Shown: positions 16,487 to 24,910 of the stretch, piece by piece
How positions within the stretch are numbered: the first letter of the stretch is position 1
Layout of the letters: each line of letters begins with the position of its first letter
NCBI GenBank assembly: GCA_001916715.1
Contig: MNSZ01000047.1
Location: 1 to 64,000, forward strand
Reading direction: 5' to 3'
DNA from: Firmicutes bacterium CAG:24053_14
Lineage (GTDB): Bacteria; Bacillota; Clostridia; Oscillospirales; Oscillospiraceae
DNA length: 64,000 nt
Made by a program: the position numbers and the translations under genes
Notes under the pieces: generated by a model
Seen by the model: only the letters and a program-made list of their open reading frames with translations
Told to the model about the DNA's origin: nothing
Database searches by the model: none

Positions 16487-18775
16487 TTATGCCCGGATAT
16501 GTCGCTTGACCACTGCGGTCAACTTCGTGGGCAGTTGAGAAAGATCCGTGATGTCCATAAAGGAATCGCCATAGATCCGTTCGATGTTTTGCTTATCTTC
16601 GCCGATTGCCGCCGCTACAAACAGGATTCCCTTGCGACGGTATTCCTGCTTGATGCCGCGAAGATCCTCTTCCGCTGCGCTGCCATAATACCCACTGTCC
16701 GCAGGTTGACCGTCTGAGACGAGGATCAGGATTTTGACTTCCTCAGGCCGCTTGGAGAGCTGCTCCGCTACAAAGCGCAGTGCAGCTCCATCGCGGTTGC
16801 TGCCACGGGCGGCAATATCGATCATACGGTATTTATCATTCTGATCGATACTCTCAAACTCCGCATAAGAGTGCAGCTCCACAGTGCCCCAGCCGGTAGA
16901 GTGACCATAGACCATGACCGGGATGCGAAGAGCCTGACAAAAGTCGTATAGGATAATCGCCGATGCTCTGGCATAGGTGCAACGGTCGCAGGAACTCATG
17001 GAACCGGACTCATCCAGAAGAAGACCTACGACCATCTCCGGAATCTCGTTTGGCAATGCGTTCTTATAAAACACCTTGCCGTCGTTTCGGCACAGCGCAT
17101 GAGCATCCAGACGCCGGCCCATCATGAGTCCGGTTTGCTTTCCGCCGCGTTGTTTGTCCTTTAATTGCTGCACGAGGCTCTTTTGCAGTTGCTTTGAAAT
17201 TGCAAGCAGAGGGCCGGCAATGGCATTGTACTGTTCTACCAGCTCTTCATCCACATCTGTGATCCGGTTAATCACGATGTTTACGCCATCGTGGATATTC
17301 CCATAGGAGATGTTCTGTGCCGCATCATTCAGCTCACGGATGCGTTCGTTCTCAAGCTGCTCACAGGCCGCTTTCTCTGCCATTTTTTCCAGCAGGCGTT
17401 CAACATCAGCCGCAGCACGGTCATAGTGCTCACGCTCATATGCATCGTTTCGTTCAACGGAACCGCCCAGCGGCTCTGATACCTGCTCTGTGTGCTGATA
17501 TGGGATGCGGCCGGTTTCCTCTGACGACACATCCTGCTTACCTTCGTTACCTGATGCACCGTCGGCAAACACAGTATCCTCAGAAGCGCCTTTTTCACCT
17601 CCGCCAGCTCCGTCAGACTGACTTTGAGCGGCTTCCGATTCAGCATCTTCTGACTCAGTCTGGGGAGAAGCGGATTCTTCGCTTTTTTCCTCCTCAGACT
17701 CACTTTCCTTTGCCTGCGCACTCGTTTTTGCCCGCTTGGTCGCATTAGACGCCGGGCATGGGCTGCCTGCCTCCGCAACAGGAGTGCTGGTTCCTTCGCC
17801 GGCAGCAGAGCCGCCTGCAATGGATTGCAGCATCTCCGAAAGCGTCTGTGCAATGGAGCTTGGTGCTCCAGCCGCAGTCGCATCCTCCTGACGCTGTTTG
17901 CAGATTTCCATGAACTCTTCGATGTAATCCCAGCAGCGCACCAGAATGAGATTAACCACATTCCAACGTTCCTTTCCAGACGGATTGGTAATTGCGCTGT
18001 CCAGTTCTGGAAGCAACTTGAACACGACCTGAACTCGCTCATCGCTCAACGGCTCGTCACCATACTTGATTTCTCCGTACTTCACATACGACAGCATGAT
18101 CTGCAGGATACTCTCAAAGATATGGATGGAGCCATCCTCTTCTTGCTCAATAAGCTGTGTGACGGTAGGGATACTGCTGAACTGCTGTTCCCTCAGAAGT
18201 TCCAGGCAACTGCCCAGCACTCCGGGGAACTGCGCAAGCATGCGGCTTTCGATATAGCCGTCCTCCAGAACGTTCCAAACCTGATGCGCAACGCATTGCA
18301 GCATCTCATTGTTTTTGGGATCTGCCTTGGCGTATGCCCACAGCGCTTTCTCGCATGCGGCGTCAGCAGTAGAAACCAGTCGGGGTGGCTCCGGATACCA
18401 CTTGTTCCGTTCAAGGAAATTGAAGTAGGTTTGTTTTGACAGAAAATCCGTGTGCAGGCAATGCCCAAGCTCATGCGTAAACAGGCCGCACACGATTTCG
18501 TATCGCTCCATCCGCGAACGGTTCTGCGTCACTATCCTATGCCCGGCGTTGATCAGCACAGTCAGGTTGTCGGTACAGGCGACATTACCGTCTTTGGGTT
18601 TCCATGACAGGTTGACATGAACGCGGCGGTTATACTTATACCGCCGCGTTTGAGCAATCGCCATGTCCTCGAAATGCCCCGCAAGAATACGGGAAGTAAA
18701 GAACAGGCGGTCGGATATTTTGCTGCGTTTTTCATTGAGCAGCTGTTTGAGTTTCTTGTGATTCACTCTTGCCAT
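16487..18775 (-). CDS. CobT-like vWA-domain protein with HExxH-type motif
   Basis: A 762-residue protein with three parts. The N-terminal part (1-300) holds a zincin-like FTHELGHCLH (HELGH at 101-105). A long low-complexity Ser/Glu/Ala linker covers about 310-450. The C-terminal vWA domain has MIDAS DESGS (588-592), a conserved Thr/Ser region and SDGQPAD (about 687-693). It is followed, 27 bp upstream in transcription order, by its MoxR-type ATPase partner. Such pairs insert metals or remodel complexes in known systems (CobS/CobT, MoxR). The substrate here is unknown. The ATG has AAGGAGGT. Confidence 0.85.
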   Translation of the reverse strand: MARVNHKKLKQLLNEKRSKISDRLFFTSRILAGHFEDMAIAQTRRYKYNRRVHVNLSWKPKDGNVACTDNLTVLINAGHRIVTQNRSRMERYEIVCGLFTHELGHCLHTDFLSKQTYFNFLERNKWYPEPPRLVSTADAACEKALWAYAKADPKNNEMLQCVAHQVWNVLEDGYIESRMLAQFPGVLGSCLELLREQQFSSIPTVTQLIEQEEDGSIHIFESILQIMLSYVKYGEIKYGDEPLSDERVQVVFKLLPELDSAITNPSGKERWNVVNLILVRCWDYIEEFMEICKQRQEDATAAGAPSSIAQTLSEMLQSIAGGSAAGEGTSTPVAEAGSPCPASNATKRAKTSAQAKESESEEEKSEESASPQTESEDAESEAAQSQSDGAGGGEKGASEDTVFADGASGNEGKQDVSSEETGRIPYQHTEQVSEPLGGSVERNDAYEREHYDRAAADVERLLEKMAEKAACEQLENERIRELNDAAQNISYGNIHDGVNIVINRITDVDEELVEQYNAIAGPLLAISKQLQKSLVQQLKDKQRGGKQTGLMMGRRLDAHALCRNDGKVFYKNALPNEIPEMVVGLLLDESGSMSSCDRCTYARASAIILYDFCQALRIPVMVYGHSTGWGTVELHSYAEFESIDQNDKYRMIDIAARGSNRDGAALRFVAEQLSKRPEEVKILILVSDGQPADSGYYGSAAEEDLRGIKQEYRRKGILFVAAAIGEDKQNIERIYGDSFMDITDLSQLPTKLTAVVKRHIRA

Positions 18776-18802
18776 GAAGAGTTGACCTCCTTCCTGTGTG
18801 AG

Positions 18803-20683
18803 TTATACTGCCTTCTTACGCCTCTTTGGTGCAAAGATAGGCTCCAGCACTGTGCTGATGAGCGACTCCCGGTCCTCCTCATCGGCGGTGGCTTTGCTGA
18901 TTACCGTGTACTTGGCCGAAACATATGGGTCGCCGGAGATTTCCGTGCTGACGATCCAGTCGATGAGGCTGCGCATACCGCAAGAGCCGTCGGTGATGCT
19001 GTTTTTACGGCAGTAGTCCGCCATGTCATTGACGACCTGCACCATTTGCGATACGAGATACTCGTCTGCACAGCCGGTAACGGCCATTGCACGCTGTACC
19101 ATGACCTCAGGTGCAGGCAGCTCGATGTCCTCTACAAGGCTCATCCTGTCCACAACCGACTGGTTCATATTGCGGCAACCCTCATAGCTGACGTTGGTCG
19201 TGACAATCACGACAGCATCGGGATGCCTCTGGATGATCTCGCCAGTGGGCAGCGTGATAGAACCTTCCTGTTCCAGCAGCGAGTTGAGCCCCACGAGTAC
19301 GCCGGGCTGCATGATGGTGGATGGCTCCTGTACCTCGATCACATATCCATGTTTCAGAGCCTTGATGAAATCAGTCTCCACATAGGTATAGGTCTGGCTG
19401 GAACCACCTGGATTTTCGCCTCTCTTGCTGAGCGCCTGCACCTTTTCTGTTACCTTATCCAGGACAATCCCCATGCAATCCTGTGAGGTCGCACCGGGAT
19501 TTTCCACACCCGTGAGCATCTGATAGACTCCTGCCGGGTCGTAGTCCATATCGTCCAGATCGGGCAGGTGCATCAGCTTGGCCACATTGGCGTAGTTGAT
19601 GCCGCCCATGGATTTGAGCAGCTCACGCTCCCGATCTAGCTCAATGTCGCCGGTGGAAACAGAGTCCGTCTCAGGGAAAACCATACCCACGAAATCGAAT
19701 ATTTCTGTTCCGGCAGAGCAGGTGTATTTCATATACGGCAGTCCCAGCCCCGCAGCGATTGCCTTGGCGCCCATGGTCTTGCCCGTGCCGGCCGGGCCGC
19801 GAAGCAGGAAGTTGCGCATCTGCGTGGGTTTCCCTGTCGTGGCCTGCGCATGTTTGCAGATATCCGCCACCTCCACCGGGATGATATACCACTCCGGCAG
19901 CTTAGGTACAAGGGACATCTCCAGGGCAGAGAGCTTACGCCCCGCATTCAGCTGATACTTTCCAATGAAATCTGAATGCTCTATAACCGTTGTAGCCTTG
20001 GAAATTACCGCCGGTCCAGTCTTGGCAAAGATAGTAAACTCGCCGGCGATCACGCTGGTGGGCGTGAATACTCCTGAGTCCAGCTGCGTCTGCGAGACCC
20101 GCATAAGGTTGCCTGATTTATCTAGCGAGACAGGGATGTGGGCCGGGCAGGTATCGTCCTTGATGCGGCGATAGGCGTTATCGCACAGGATCGCCATATC
20201 TTCAGTAGCCTGCTTCATATCTGTGTAGCCAGCATTCATCTGGTCGTTGTAGGATTGTAAGTGCTCATCAAACTCCGAGTCCGAAAGCAGCATAGGCATC
20301 ATGGCAAACAACAATGCGGCCCCGTCTCTTTGGCTGGAGTGGGCTGTGTACTGCTCGATGACCTCCGTGTTCTTGTCATACACGCTGGCCAGCAGGTTTC
20401 CTGTGGCAGAATCAAATACCACCAGATGATAGGCGTCGGGGCCGGCAGCAGATTTGTACTCTGCTGCGCTTTTTTGACCATCCACCATGCCGACAGCGCC
20501 TTCGCCGGAGCCGTTCATGCAGCGACAAAAGGCATGCACCGCCTTGATAACGGTGGCACAAAGGGTGGACTCCGTTTTCTCTCCGTAGACTGACGCCACC
20601 TTGATCTTTTTGTTGGTAATCGTGTCAAAGGGGGGCGGGAGAGAACGGGAGTAATTAAATAGATTTGCAATCGATACGCTCAT
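18803..20683 (-). CDS. MoxR/CobS-like AAA+ ATPase
   Basis: A 626-residue protein with a unique N-terminal region (1-260) and an AAA+ module with Walker A GPAGTGKT (296-303), Walker B-like VIEVQEPSTI and a sensor-1 VIVTTNVSYEGC. A C-terminal helical domain follows. It is coupled to the vWA gene downstream. The ATG at 20683 is 11 nt past AAAGGA; the longer frame lacks a site. The set of vWA, MoxR and an adjacent membrane protein recalls vWA-MoxR conflict or chaperone systems, but a role in element biology is equally possible. Confidence 0.85.
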   Translation of the reverse strand: MSVSIANLFNYSRSLPPPFDTITNKKIKVASVYGEKTESTLCATVIKAVHAFCRCMNGSGEGAVGMVDGQKSAAEYKSAAGPDAYHLVVFDSATGNLLASVYDKNTEVIEQYTAHSSQRDGAALLFAMMPMLLSDSEFDEHLQSYNDQMNAGYTDMKQATEDMAILCDNAYRRIKDDTCPAHIPVSLDKSGNLMRVSQTQLDSGVFTPTSVIAGEFTIFAKTGPAVISKATTVIEHSDFIGKYQLNAGRKLSALEMSLVPKLPEWYIIPVEVADICKHAQATTGKPTQMRNFLLRGPAGTGKTMGAKAIAAGLGLPYMKYTCSAGTEIFDFVGMVFPETDSVSTGDIELDRERELLKSMGGINYANVAKLMHLPDLDDMDYDPAGVYQMLTGVENPGATSQDCMGIVLDKVTEKVQALSKRGENPGGSSQTYTYVETDFIKALKHGYVIEVQEPSTIMQPGVLVGLNSLLEQEGSITLPTGEIIQRHPDAVVIVTTNVSYEGCRNMNQSVVDRMSLVEDIELPAPEVMVQRAMAVTGCADEYLVSQMVQVVNDMADYCRKNSITDGSCGMRSLIDWIVSTEISGDPYVSAKYTVISKATADEEDRESLISTVLEPIFAPKRRKKAV

Positions 20684-20708
20684 AATTACGTCATTCCTTT
20701 CTGCAGTT

Positions 20709-21455
20709 CTACTGCGCAAGATTGATTGTGATACCGGAGTCGGTGGCTATGCAATTCTCAATTCCACTGCGGTCAAGCTCCCGGCAGATATCCGGCCAGC
20801 TCTCCCGCACCGGCAGCTCGTCCGCTCCGATGAGCAGCGACAGGCGACCGGTAGCTATGGCTTCATTGCAGCGTTCATTCAGTTCGACAGCATGTGCATC
20901 GACCCATTCAAAAGCAAGGTACTCATAATTCGGCGCCTGCTCTGGTTCATTTGAGGCGACATTAGCTGGTTCTTCTGCAGCCTCATCATGGTCAACGACG
21001 GGGGCGTTTTCTGGTGTAGTCTGAAATTCAATATCGCACACCTGAAGATTGCGGACTACCACCTTTGCTTTTCGGTACCCGCCTGCATGATTGAGAAGAA
21101 TAAAGACATCTTCACCGTTTGTGATACGCTGCTTTGCCATTGGTGTTTCCCACACCCATCTGGCGTCCGGATACTCCGACAGCACCAGCTCGTTGATGCG
21201 TCTTTGAATCGTTCCGTAGGCCATATCCTGAACGTCTTTCTCGGTCGGCTCGCTTGGCGGAGGAAGCGGCAGAGGCATAATGACCTCGACTTTTCTTGCT
21301 GAGAGAAACAGCAGCCGCAGCGCCGCAATGAAAATGCCGAGAATGACCAGCAACAGAATCGGCCAGAGCCTGCAAATAAACAGCAGCAGGGCCAGAACGC
21401 CAAGAATGACCAGTGCCTCGTAGGCGATGTGTCGTTTGAACTCTTTGTTGTTCAT
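20709..21455 (-). CDS. membrane-anchored hypothetical protein
   Basis: A 248-residue protein with one or two N-terminal membrane segments (YEALVILGVLALLLFICRLW and the next hydrophobic run, about residues 12-50), then a cytoplasmic domain with ARWVWETPMAKQRITNGEDV and a C-terminal alpha/beta part. No family was recognised. It is encoded directly upstream of the MoxR and vWA genes and may anchor or feed that pair. The second ATG was chosen because AAAGGA lies six bases before it. Confidence 0.6.
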   Translation of the reverse strand: MNNKEFKRHIAYEALVILGVLALLLFICRLWPILLLVILGIFIAALRLLFLSARKVEVIMPLPLPPPSEPTEKDVQDMAYGTIQRRINELVLSEYPDARWVWETPMAKQRITNGEDVFILLNHAGGYRKAKVVVRNLQVCDIEFQTTPENAPVVDHDEAAEEPANVASNEPEQAPNYEYLAFEWVDAHAVELNERCNEAIATGRLSLLIGADELPVRESWPDICRELDRSGIENCIATDSGITINLAQ

Positions 21456-21478
21456 AATCATTCCTTTCTTTTGAGCAC

Positions 21479-21521
21479 AAAAAAACGCACATGAGTTTCT
21501 GATTCAGTCACTCATGTGCGT
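21479..21521 (-). terminator. intrinsic terminator after ssb
   Basis: A perfect 12-bp stem (21485-21496 with 21510-21521) with a 13-nt loop is followed on the minus strand by seven Ts. It separates ssb from the membrane protein-MoxR-vWA operon, which therefore needs its own promoter or read-through. Confidence 0.88.
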
Positions 21522-21563
21522 CTTAATGCGCTCTGTTCAATTATGTCGGCCCGCCTTTCGTCC

Positions 21564-22046
21564 TTATTCGTCGAAGAACGAATTTGCTCCGCCGAAGGGT
21601 TCAAATCCAGTAAAGTTTCCGGCGGCGTTGCCATTGGCGACCGGCTGTGTTTGCGGTGCGGTGGTCTGTGGTTCGGATGCAGTATTGTCGTTCTCCTTCG
21701 GTTTCTTGTCCGTATTGGAGAAGCAATACTCGATTTCATCCACGATCACAACCATTGCGCTTTTCTTCTCGTGGGTAGTCTGATCTTCCCACACATCCTC
21801 GTCAAGCCTGCCAAGAATATTGACATAGCTGCCTTCCTTGAGCTGCATTTTCTTAATGCGCTCGCAGACGGCCCCGAATGCCTTGACCGACAGGTTGATC
21901 CAGCGGGAATTGTTATCGGCGCGGGTGTCGTACACCCTTTTACCGATGCGGAACCGGACGCTCTCTCCACTTTCGGAGTATCGGAGTGCCGGGGCGCCGT
22001 CGAATCCTTTCGAGACGACGACATCAGTTGCGATTGCTTTGAACAT
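21564..22046 (-). CDS. ssb: single-stranded DNA-binding protein
   Basis: A 160-residue SSB with an OB fold (about 1-112: VRFRIGKRVYDTRADNNSRW, then YVNILGRLDEDVW), a disordered Gln/Asn/Thr-rich linker and the acidic tip SFFDE that recruits partner proteins. The last Phe of the usual DDDIPF tip is not at the very end, a variation common in mobile-element SSBs. The ATG follows AAAGGAG. It is transcribed from promoter B through a leader terminator. Confidence 0.93.
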   Translation of the reverse strand: MFKAIATDVVVSKGFDGAPALRYSESGESVRFRIGKRVYDTRADNNSRWINLSVKAFGAVCERIKKMQLKEGSYVNILGRLDEDVWEDQTTHEKKSAMVVIVDEIEYCFSNTDKKPKENDNTASEPQTTAPQTQPVANGNAAGNFTGFEPFGGANSFFDE

Positions 22047-22127
22047 AATGTGACTCCTTTCTTGCAGGATTTGCCTGCTACAATGTTTTTATTTCAACCC
22101 TCTTTGAGGGGAGAAACCCGGGAAAAC

Positions 22128-22168
22128 AAAAAAAGTGCCAATCAGCACAACTGTGCTCATTGACACTT
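22128..22168 (-). terminator. leader terminator B upstream of ssb
   Basis: A long hairpin pairs AAGTGTCAAT with ATTGGCACTT (one wobble) around an inner AGCACA/TGTGCT stem, and is followed on the minus strand by seven Ts. It lies between promoter B and the ssb start, so ssb expression needs read-through or antitermination. Confidence 0.85.
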
Positions 22169-22212
22169 TAATGACTCGGATACTCTGGCGTCCCTTGCGG
22201 AAAACCTTGAAA

Positions 22213-22425
22213 CTTACAAAGACATTATAGCATCAGCCACCCTAATAGTCAATTGCTTTCGCCGTTTTCCTTTCGAATGCTCTTTTCAATTTCCAGTTTA
22301 ACGAATTCGAGAGCCATCTCAATCTTTATGGGATCGAAAAGACACTCGCCCTCCGGCGTGATGTATTCATAGACCATTTTACGCACATCATCCGCCAGTG
22401 TGCGGATGGAGTCTGCTGTCGCCAT
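22213..22425 (-). CDS. small hypothetical protein overlapping the ssb promoter
   Basis: A 70-codon frame with AAAGGA ten bases before the ATG (22423-22425), starting one base after the preceding gene's stop, so likely the last gene of that operon. The product starts MATADSIRTLADDVRKMVYE and has an amphipathic helical middle (FDPIKIEMALEFVKLEIEKS). Its last 15 codons contain both boxes of promoter B. No family was recognised; short helical proteins of this kind are frequent in mobile elements. Confidence 0.5.
22223..22251 (-). promoter_or_regulatory. promoter B for ssb
   Basis: TTGACT (22246-22251), 17 bp, TATAAT (22223-22228) with TGC before the -10. This is a near-consensus sigma-A promoter. 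It lacks the operator-like inverted repeat of promoters A and C but has the same downstream terminator design. Confidence 0.8.
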
Positions 22426-22426
22426 A

Positions 22427-22876
22427 TTATTCGTTTCCTTTCTTCACAGTGAGCGCCAGATATCCGGAAAGAATCTGGCAGCCTTCATTTTGATAGACCG
22501 GCGTATTCTCCGAGGCATACACCACAAGACGGTCTCCGACTGCAATATTTCGCAGACGCTGCCGTACATGGAGCTTCACATTGTGCGGCTCTGCGGTGAA
22601 GTAGATGACTTTCGGCCTTTTCCGCAGCGTCGTCCGTTCGACCTCTGTGCATTCTCCTTCGATAGCTATATATCTTCCTTTTGCTGCATTCCAAAACATG
22701 AAAACGCCGCTGGCTCCGAAAAACAGGAAAAAGAGGACGAAGGCAAGGGAGAGGTAGACGTCCCGGTACATCGCTATGACCACAACTACAAGAAGCAGGC
22801 TCAGGCCAGATGCGCCCACCCTTATTATAATCTGTTTTTGTAAAGCCTCCGGTATCGAATTGAATTTCTCTTTCAT
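22427..22876 (-). CDS. membrane protein with two N-terminal helices
   Basis: About 149 residues. Two adjacent hydrophobic helices (GASGLSLLLVVVVIAMY and LAFVLFFLFFGASGVFMFW) are followed by a beta-rich cytoplasmic domain (KGRYIAIEGECTEVERTTLR, then VGDRLVVYASENTPVY). No known family was recognised. GAGGTG precedes two adjacent ATGs, and the second was chosen for spacing. It is the second gene of the operon that starts at 23451. Confidence 0.6.
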   Translation of the reverse strand: MKEKFNSIPEALQKQIIIRVGASGLSLLLVVVVIAMYRDVYLSLAFVLFFLFFGASGVFMFWNAAKGRYIAIEGECTEVERTTLRKRPKVIYFTAEPHNVKLHVRQRLRNIAVGDRLVVYASENTPVYQNEGCQILSGYLALTVKKGNE

Positions 22877-22884
22877 CATGCACC

Positions 22885-23451
22885 TCACAACAGGATAACC
22901 CTTTTCTTTTTCAGCAGCGACAGCACGGCCTTCACCGATATATCTCTGCATCCGGCACGTTCCATTTGCGTTTCCAGGATATTATCCATGATGTTTTCCT
23001 GCGTATAAATCAATTCCGTCAGTGCCTGCCGGTTGCCTGCGCCGAGAAGCTGCGGCTCCGGCCGGACATTGTGCTCATTCAGGTACACCAGCTCCGCCAT
23101 GCTGAGCCGGAGTCCCGCCTCGGTGAGCCATTTCAGCAAATTCTTTTCATCGGAACTGAGGATACGTCCTGCACCTTTGGGGCTCGCCGGGGTGATGACG
23201 CACTGCGTCAATGCCCGGTATTCGCCAGCGGTATCATCACCGGCAAGCTCCACCAGCTCCTGGCGCTTCAGCTGGTTCAGCGACTTCTCGGCCAGGATGT
23301 TACCTTCTTTTACTTCAGAGAAGCCAAAACGCCCGTTCAGCCACAAATCCGCCTGTAGGCCGGTCAGCTGGAAATCCACACCGCAGCGCGTCACATGGAG
23401 GATATCCTCCGTGGATGCTTTGCTCACCATGCCCTTGGATATATATTTCAT
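22885..23451 (-). CDS. hypothetical protein, first gene of the P3 operon
   Basis: A 188-residue protein, mostly helical with winged-helix-like stretches (LKWLTEAGLRLSMAELVYLN), a basic C-terminus (LSLLKKKRVILL) and no recognised domain. It could be a DNA-binding regulator, but this is a guess from helix content. GAGGTG precedes ATG 23451, chosen over a start three codons earlier. Promoter P3 is 30-60 bp upstream. Confidence 0.55.
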   Translation of the reverse strand: MKYISKGMVSKASTEDILHVTRCGVDFQLTGLQADLWLNGRFGFSEVKEGNILAEKSLNQLKRQELVELAGDDTAGEYRALTQCVITPASPKGAGRILSSDEKNLLKWLTEAGLRLSMAELVYLNEHNVRPEPQLLGAGNRQALTELIYTQENIMDNILETQMERAGCRDISVKAVLSLLKKKRVILL

Positions 23452-23479
23452 GCTGTCCACCTCGCAATCTTTCTTTGCT

Positions 23480-23511
23480 TATATTACACGGCATGGATTC
23501 CCTTTTTACAA
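23480..23511 (-). promoter_or_regulatory. promoter P3 (TTGTAA-N17-TGTAAT type)
   Basis: TTGTAA (23506-23511) and TGTAATATA (23480-23488) with a 17-bp spacer on the minus strand. Shared flanks with P2 extend to CGTTGTAAA and CCGTGTAATATA plus a following GCAAA. Confidence 0.6.
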
Positions 23512-23514
23512 CGC

Positions 23515-23904
23515 CTATAAGATGTACAGTGCAAGAACACACAGTCCAGCAATCAGCAGGACGCCTCCGGCAATTACAGCGACCTTTTTAATAAGCTCCT
23601 TGTCAAGCCCCTCCTTTTGCCTATCCATATCGGATGGCAGCACATCGTCGTAATATCCATCATAGCTGTCGTCGGCTGCTCTGGTGGATCTTTTCGTTTC
23701 TGAGGTGTGTTGCAGCGGCTTTTTCTTGGATTTGCGCTTGTCCTGTGCAACATGTTTTTTCTTTTGCGGGATATCGCTTTCGGGTTTTACTCTTTTCTTG
23801 CCAGGCGCTTCTTCTGTGACTATAGGCAGCGTCTTTCCGCACTCCGCACAGAAAGAAGCGGCGCTGTCAGCAATGGCAGCACCGCAGTAGGGACAGTATT
23901 TCAT
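23515..23904 (-). CDS. zinc-ribbon membrane-anchored protein
   Basis: A 129-residue protein with an N-terminal zinc ribbon (CPYCG...CAECG, residues 4-23), a lysine-rich linker (QKKKHVAQDKRKSKKK), an acidic Asp/Tyr stretch and one C-terminal transmembrane helix (VAVIAGGVLLIAGLCVLALY). Tail-anchored zinc-ribbon proteins of this type are common in Firmicutes but uncharacterised. ATG 23904 has AAAGGAG; a longer frame lacks a site. Confidence 0.7.
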   Translation of the reverse strand: MKYCPYCGAAIADSAASFCAECGKTLPIVTEEAPGKKRVKPESDIPQKKKHVAQDKRKSKKKPLQHTSETKRSTRAADDSYDGYYDDVLPSDMDRQKEGLDKELIKKVAVIAGGVLLIAGLCVLALYIL

Positions 23905-24062
23905 CTTAACACACTCCTTTGGACAGTATTTGGCCATAAAGCCATATCCAAGACCCAAAGGTGGACGATAAGATTATAACACAGCCGCTTTTTCAAGTCA
24001 TCGGCGCCGACCTTGCCAAATCTGTGCCATTTTATAGGCGGTGCGGTTTTACTACGGCTCCT

Positions 24063-24506
24063 TCAGAGCGCCAGGTTCAAAATTATCTTTGTTCCTTTGC
24101 TTTTTGCGTACCTCAGAGTCTGCGCAGCGCCTCCGTACCCATGGTCAACATATGCGACAACATAGTCCGCCTGGTCCACCGTCCACCGATTTCTGTGCGT
24201 GATGGCAAAGCGCCGGGGGACAAACTCCAAGCCTTCCGGATAAATCGTGTCCGGCTCATCTGCAAGCAAGAATTCCTCCTTTTTTCCGGGCATGTAGGCT
24301 AAAACCACATAAACTTCAATACTCGGATACTGTGTTTTCAGCCTCTTCAAGACAGCAAGAGCCATGCGATCAAAAGCGCCGTGATTTCCAATATAGAAGC
24401 ATTTCACATCTTCCTGCGTGACCAAGGAGTCAACGGTGCGCTCCAATTGTCCTTCAATGCTGGAACGAACTGCGCTATGTCCGCAGAACGTACAGATGGA
24501 CGTTTT
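24063..24506 (-). CDS. SLOG/DUF1273-like nucleotide-binding protein with unclear start
   Basis: The readable protein (about 148 codons) begins K-T-S-I-C-T-F-C-G-H-S and continues to GNHGAFDRMALAVLKRLK and HGYGGAAQTLRYAKSKG, the pattern of DUF1273/SLOG Rossmann proteins common in Firmicutes elements. Relatives start with Met-Lys-Thr just before CTFCGHS. Here that position reads TAA AAA ACG after an A-rich run, and the first usable start is TTG at 24446, which would drop the conserved N-terminus. It is either damaged or uses a non-standard start. It is divergent from the XRE gene. Confidence 0.6.
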   Translation of the reverse strand, partial: KTSICTFCGHSAVRSSIEGQLERTVDSLVTQEDVKCFYIGNHGAFDRMALAVLKRLKTQYPSIEVYVVLAYMPGKKEEFLLADEPDTIYPEGLEFVPRRFAITHRNRWTVDQADYVVAYVDHGYGGAAQTLRYAKSKGTKIILNLAL

Positions 24507-24570
24507 TTAATTTTCTTTCCGTAGCCAGAATAACAACACGCCCTTGCTTTTTTTCATCTCCGCAAAAGTT

Positions 24571-24644
24571 GACCAGTATCGCGGACAACATTTCAGTCCA
24601 TTGTAGCATACACTATTGAGTGTTGCAACCAATACTGGTCAAAG
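24571..24644. promoter_or_regulatory. divergent promoter/operator between SLOG and XRE genes
   Basis: A perfect 11-bp inverted repeat (24571-24581 TTGACCAGTAT, 24634-24644 its complement) brackets the region, with a smaller ACACT...AGTGT inside. A minus-strand promoter TTGCAA (24625-24630), 17 bp, TACAAT (24602-24607) with extended TGC drives the SLOG gene. The right arm touches the XRE ribosome site, as expected for autoregulation by the XRE protein. Confidence 0.65.
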
Positions 24645-24656
24645 GGAGGTGCTGAA

Positions 24657-24908
24657 ATGACGGAGCAGAAGATACGCCGCGACCGCAATATGGGCGATAA
24701 TTTACGGCGGCTGCGCGACCAAAGTGGTCTGTCGCCGGAAAAGCTCTGCGCCGAGCTTCAGCGCCGGGGCTGCGACATTGCAAGAAGCGCCTATGCAAAG
24801 TACGAGGCTGGTGAATTAAACATACGAGCCAGTGTGATTATTGAATTGCGAAAGATCTATAACTGCTCCTACGATGAATTCTTTGCAGGGCTGGATAAAG
24901 AAAATTGA
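24657..24908 (+). CDS. XRE-family transcriptional regulator
   Basis: An 83-residue protein that is almost only an HTH_XRE domain (MGDNLRRLRDQSGLSPEKLC, then CDIARSAYAKYEAGELNIRA and a final IYNCSYDEFF). The ATG has GGGAGGTG. It is the only plus-strand gene inside the minus-strand element block. It is preceded by the inverted repeat 24571-24644 and followed by a bidirectional terminator. It probably represses itself and the divergent SLOG gene. Confidence 0.85.
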   Translation: MTEQKIRRDRNMGDNLRRLRDQSGLSPEKLCAELQRRGCDIARSAYAKYEAGELNIRASVIIELRKIYNCSYDEFFAGLDKEN

Positions 24909-24910
24909 TC

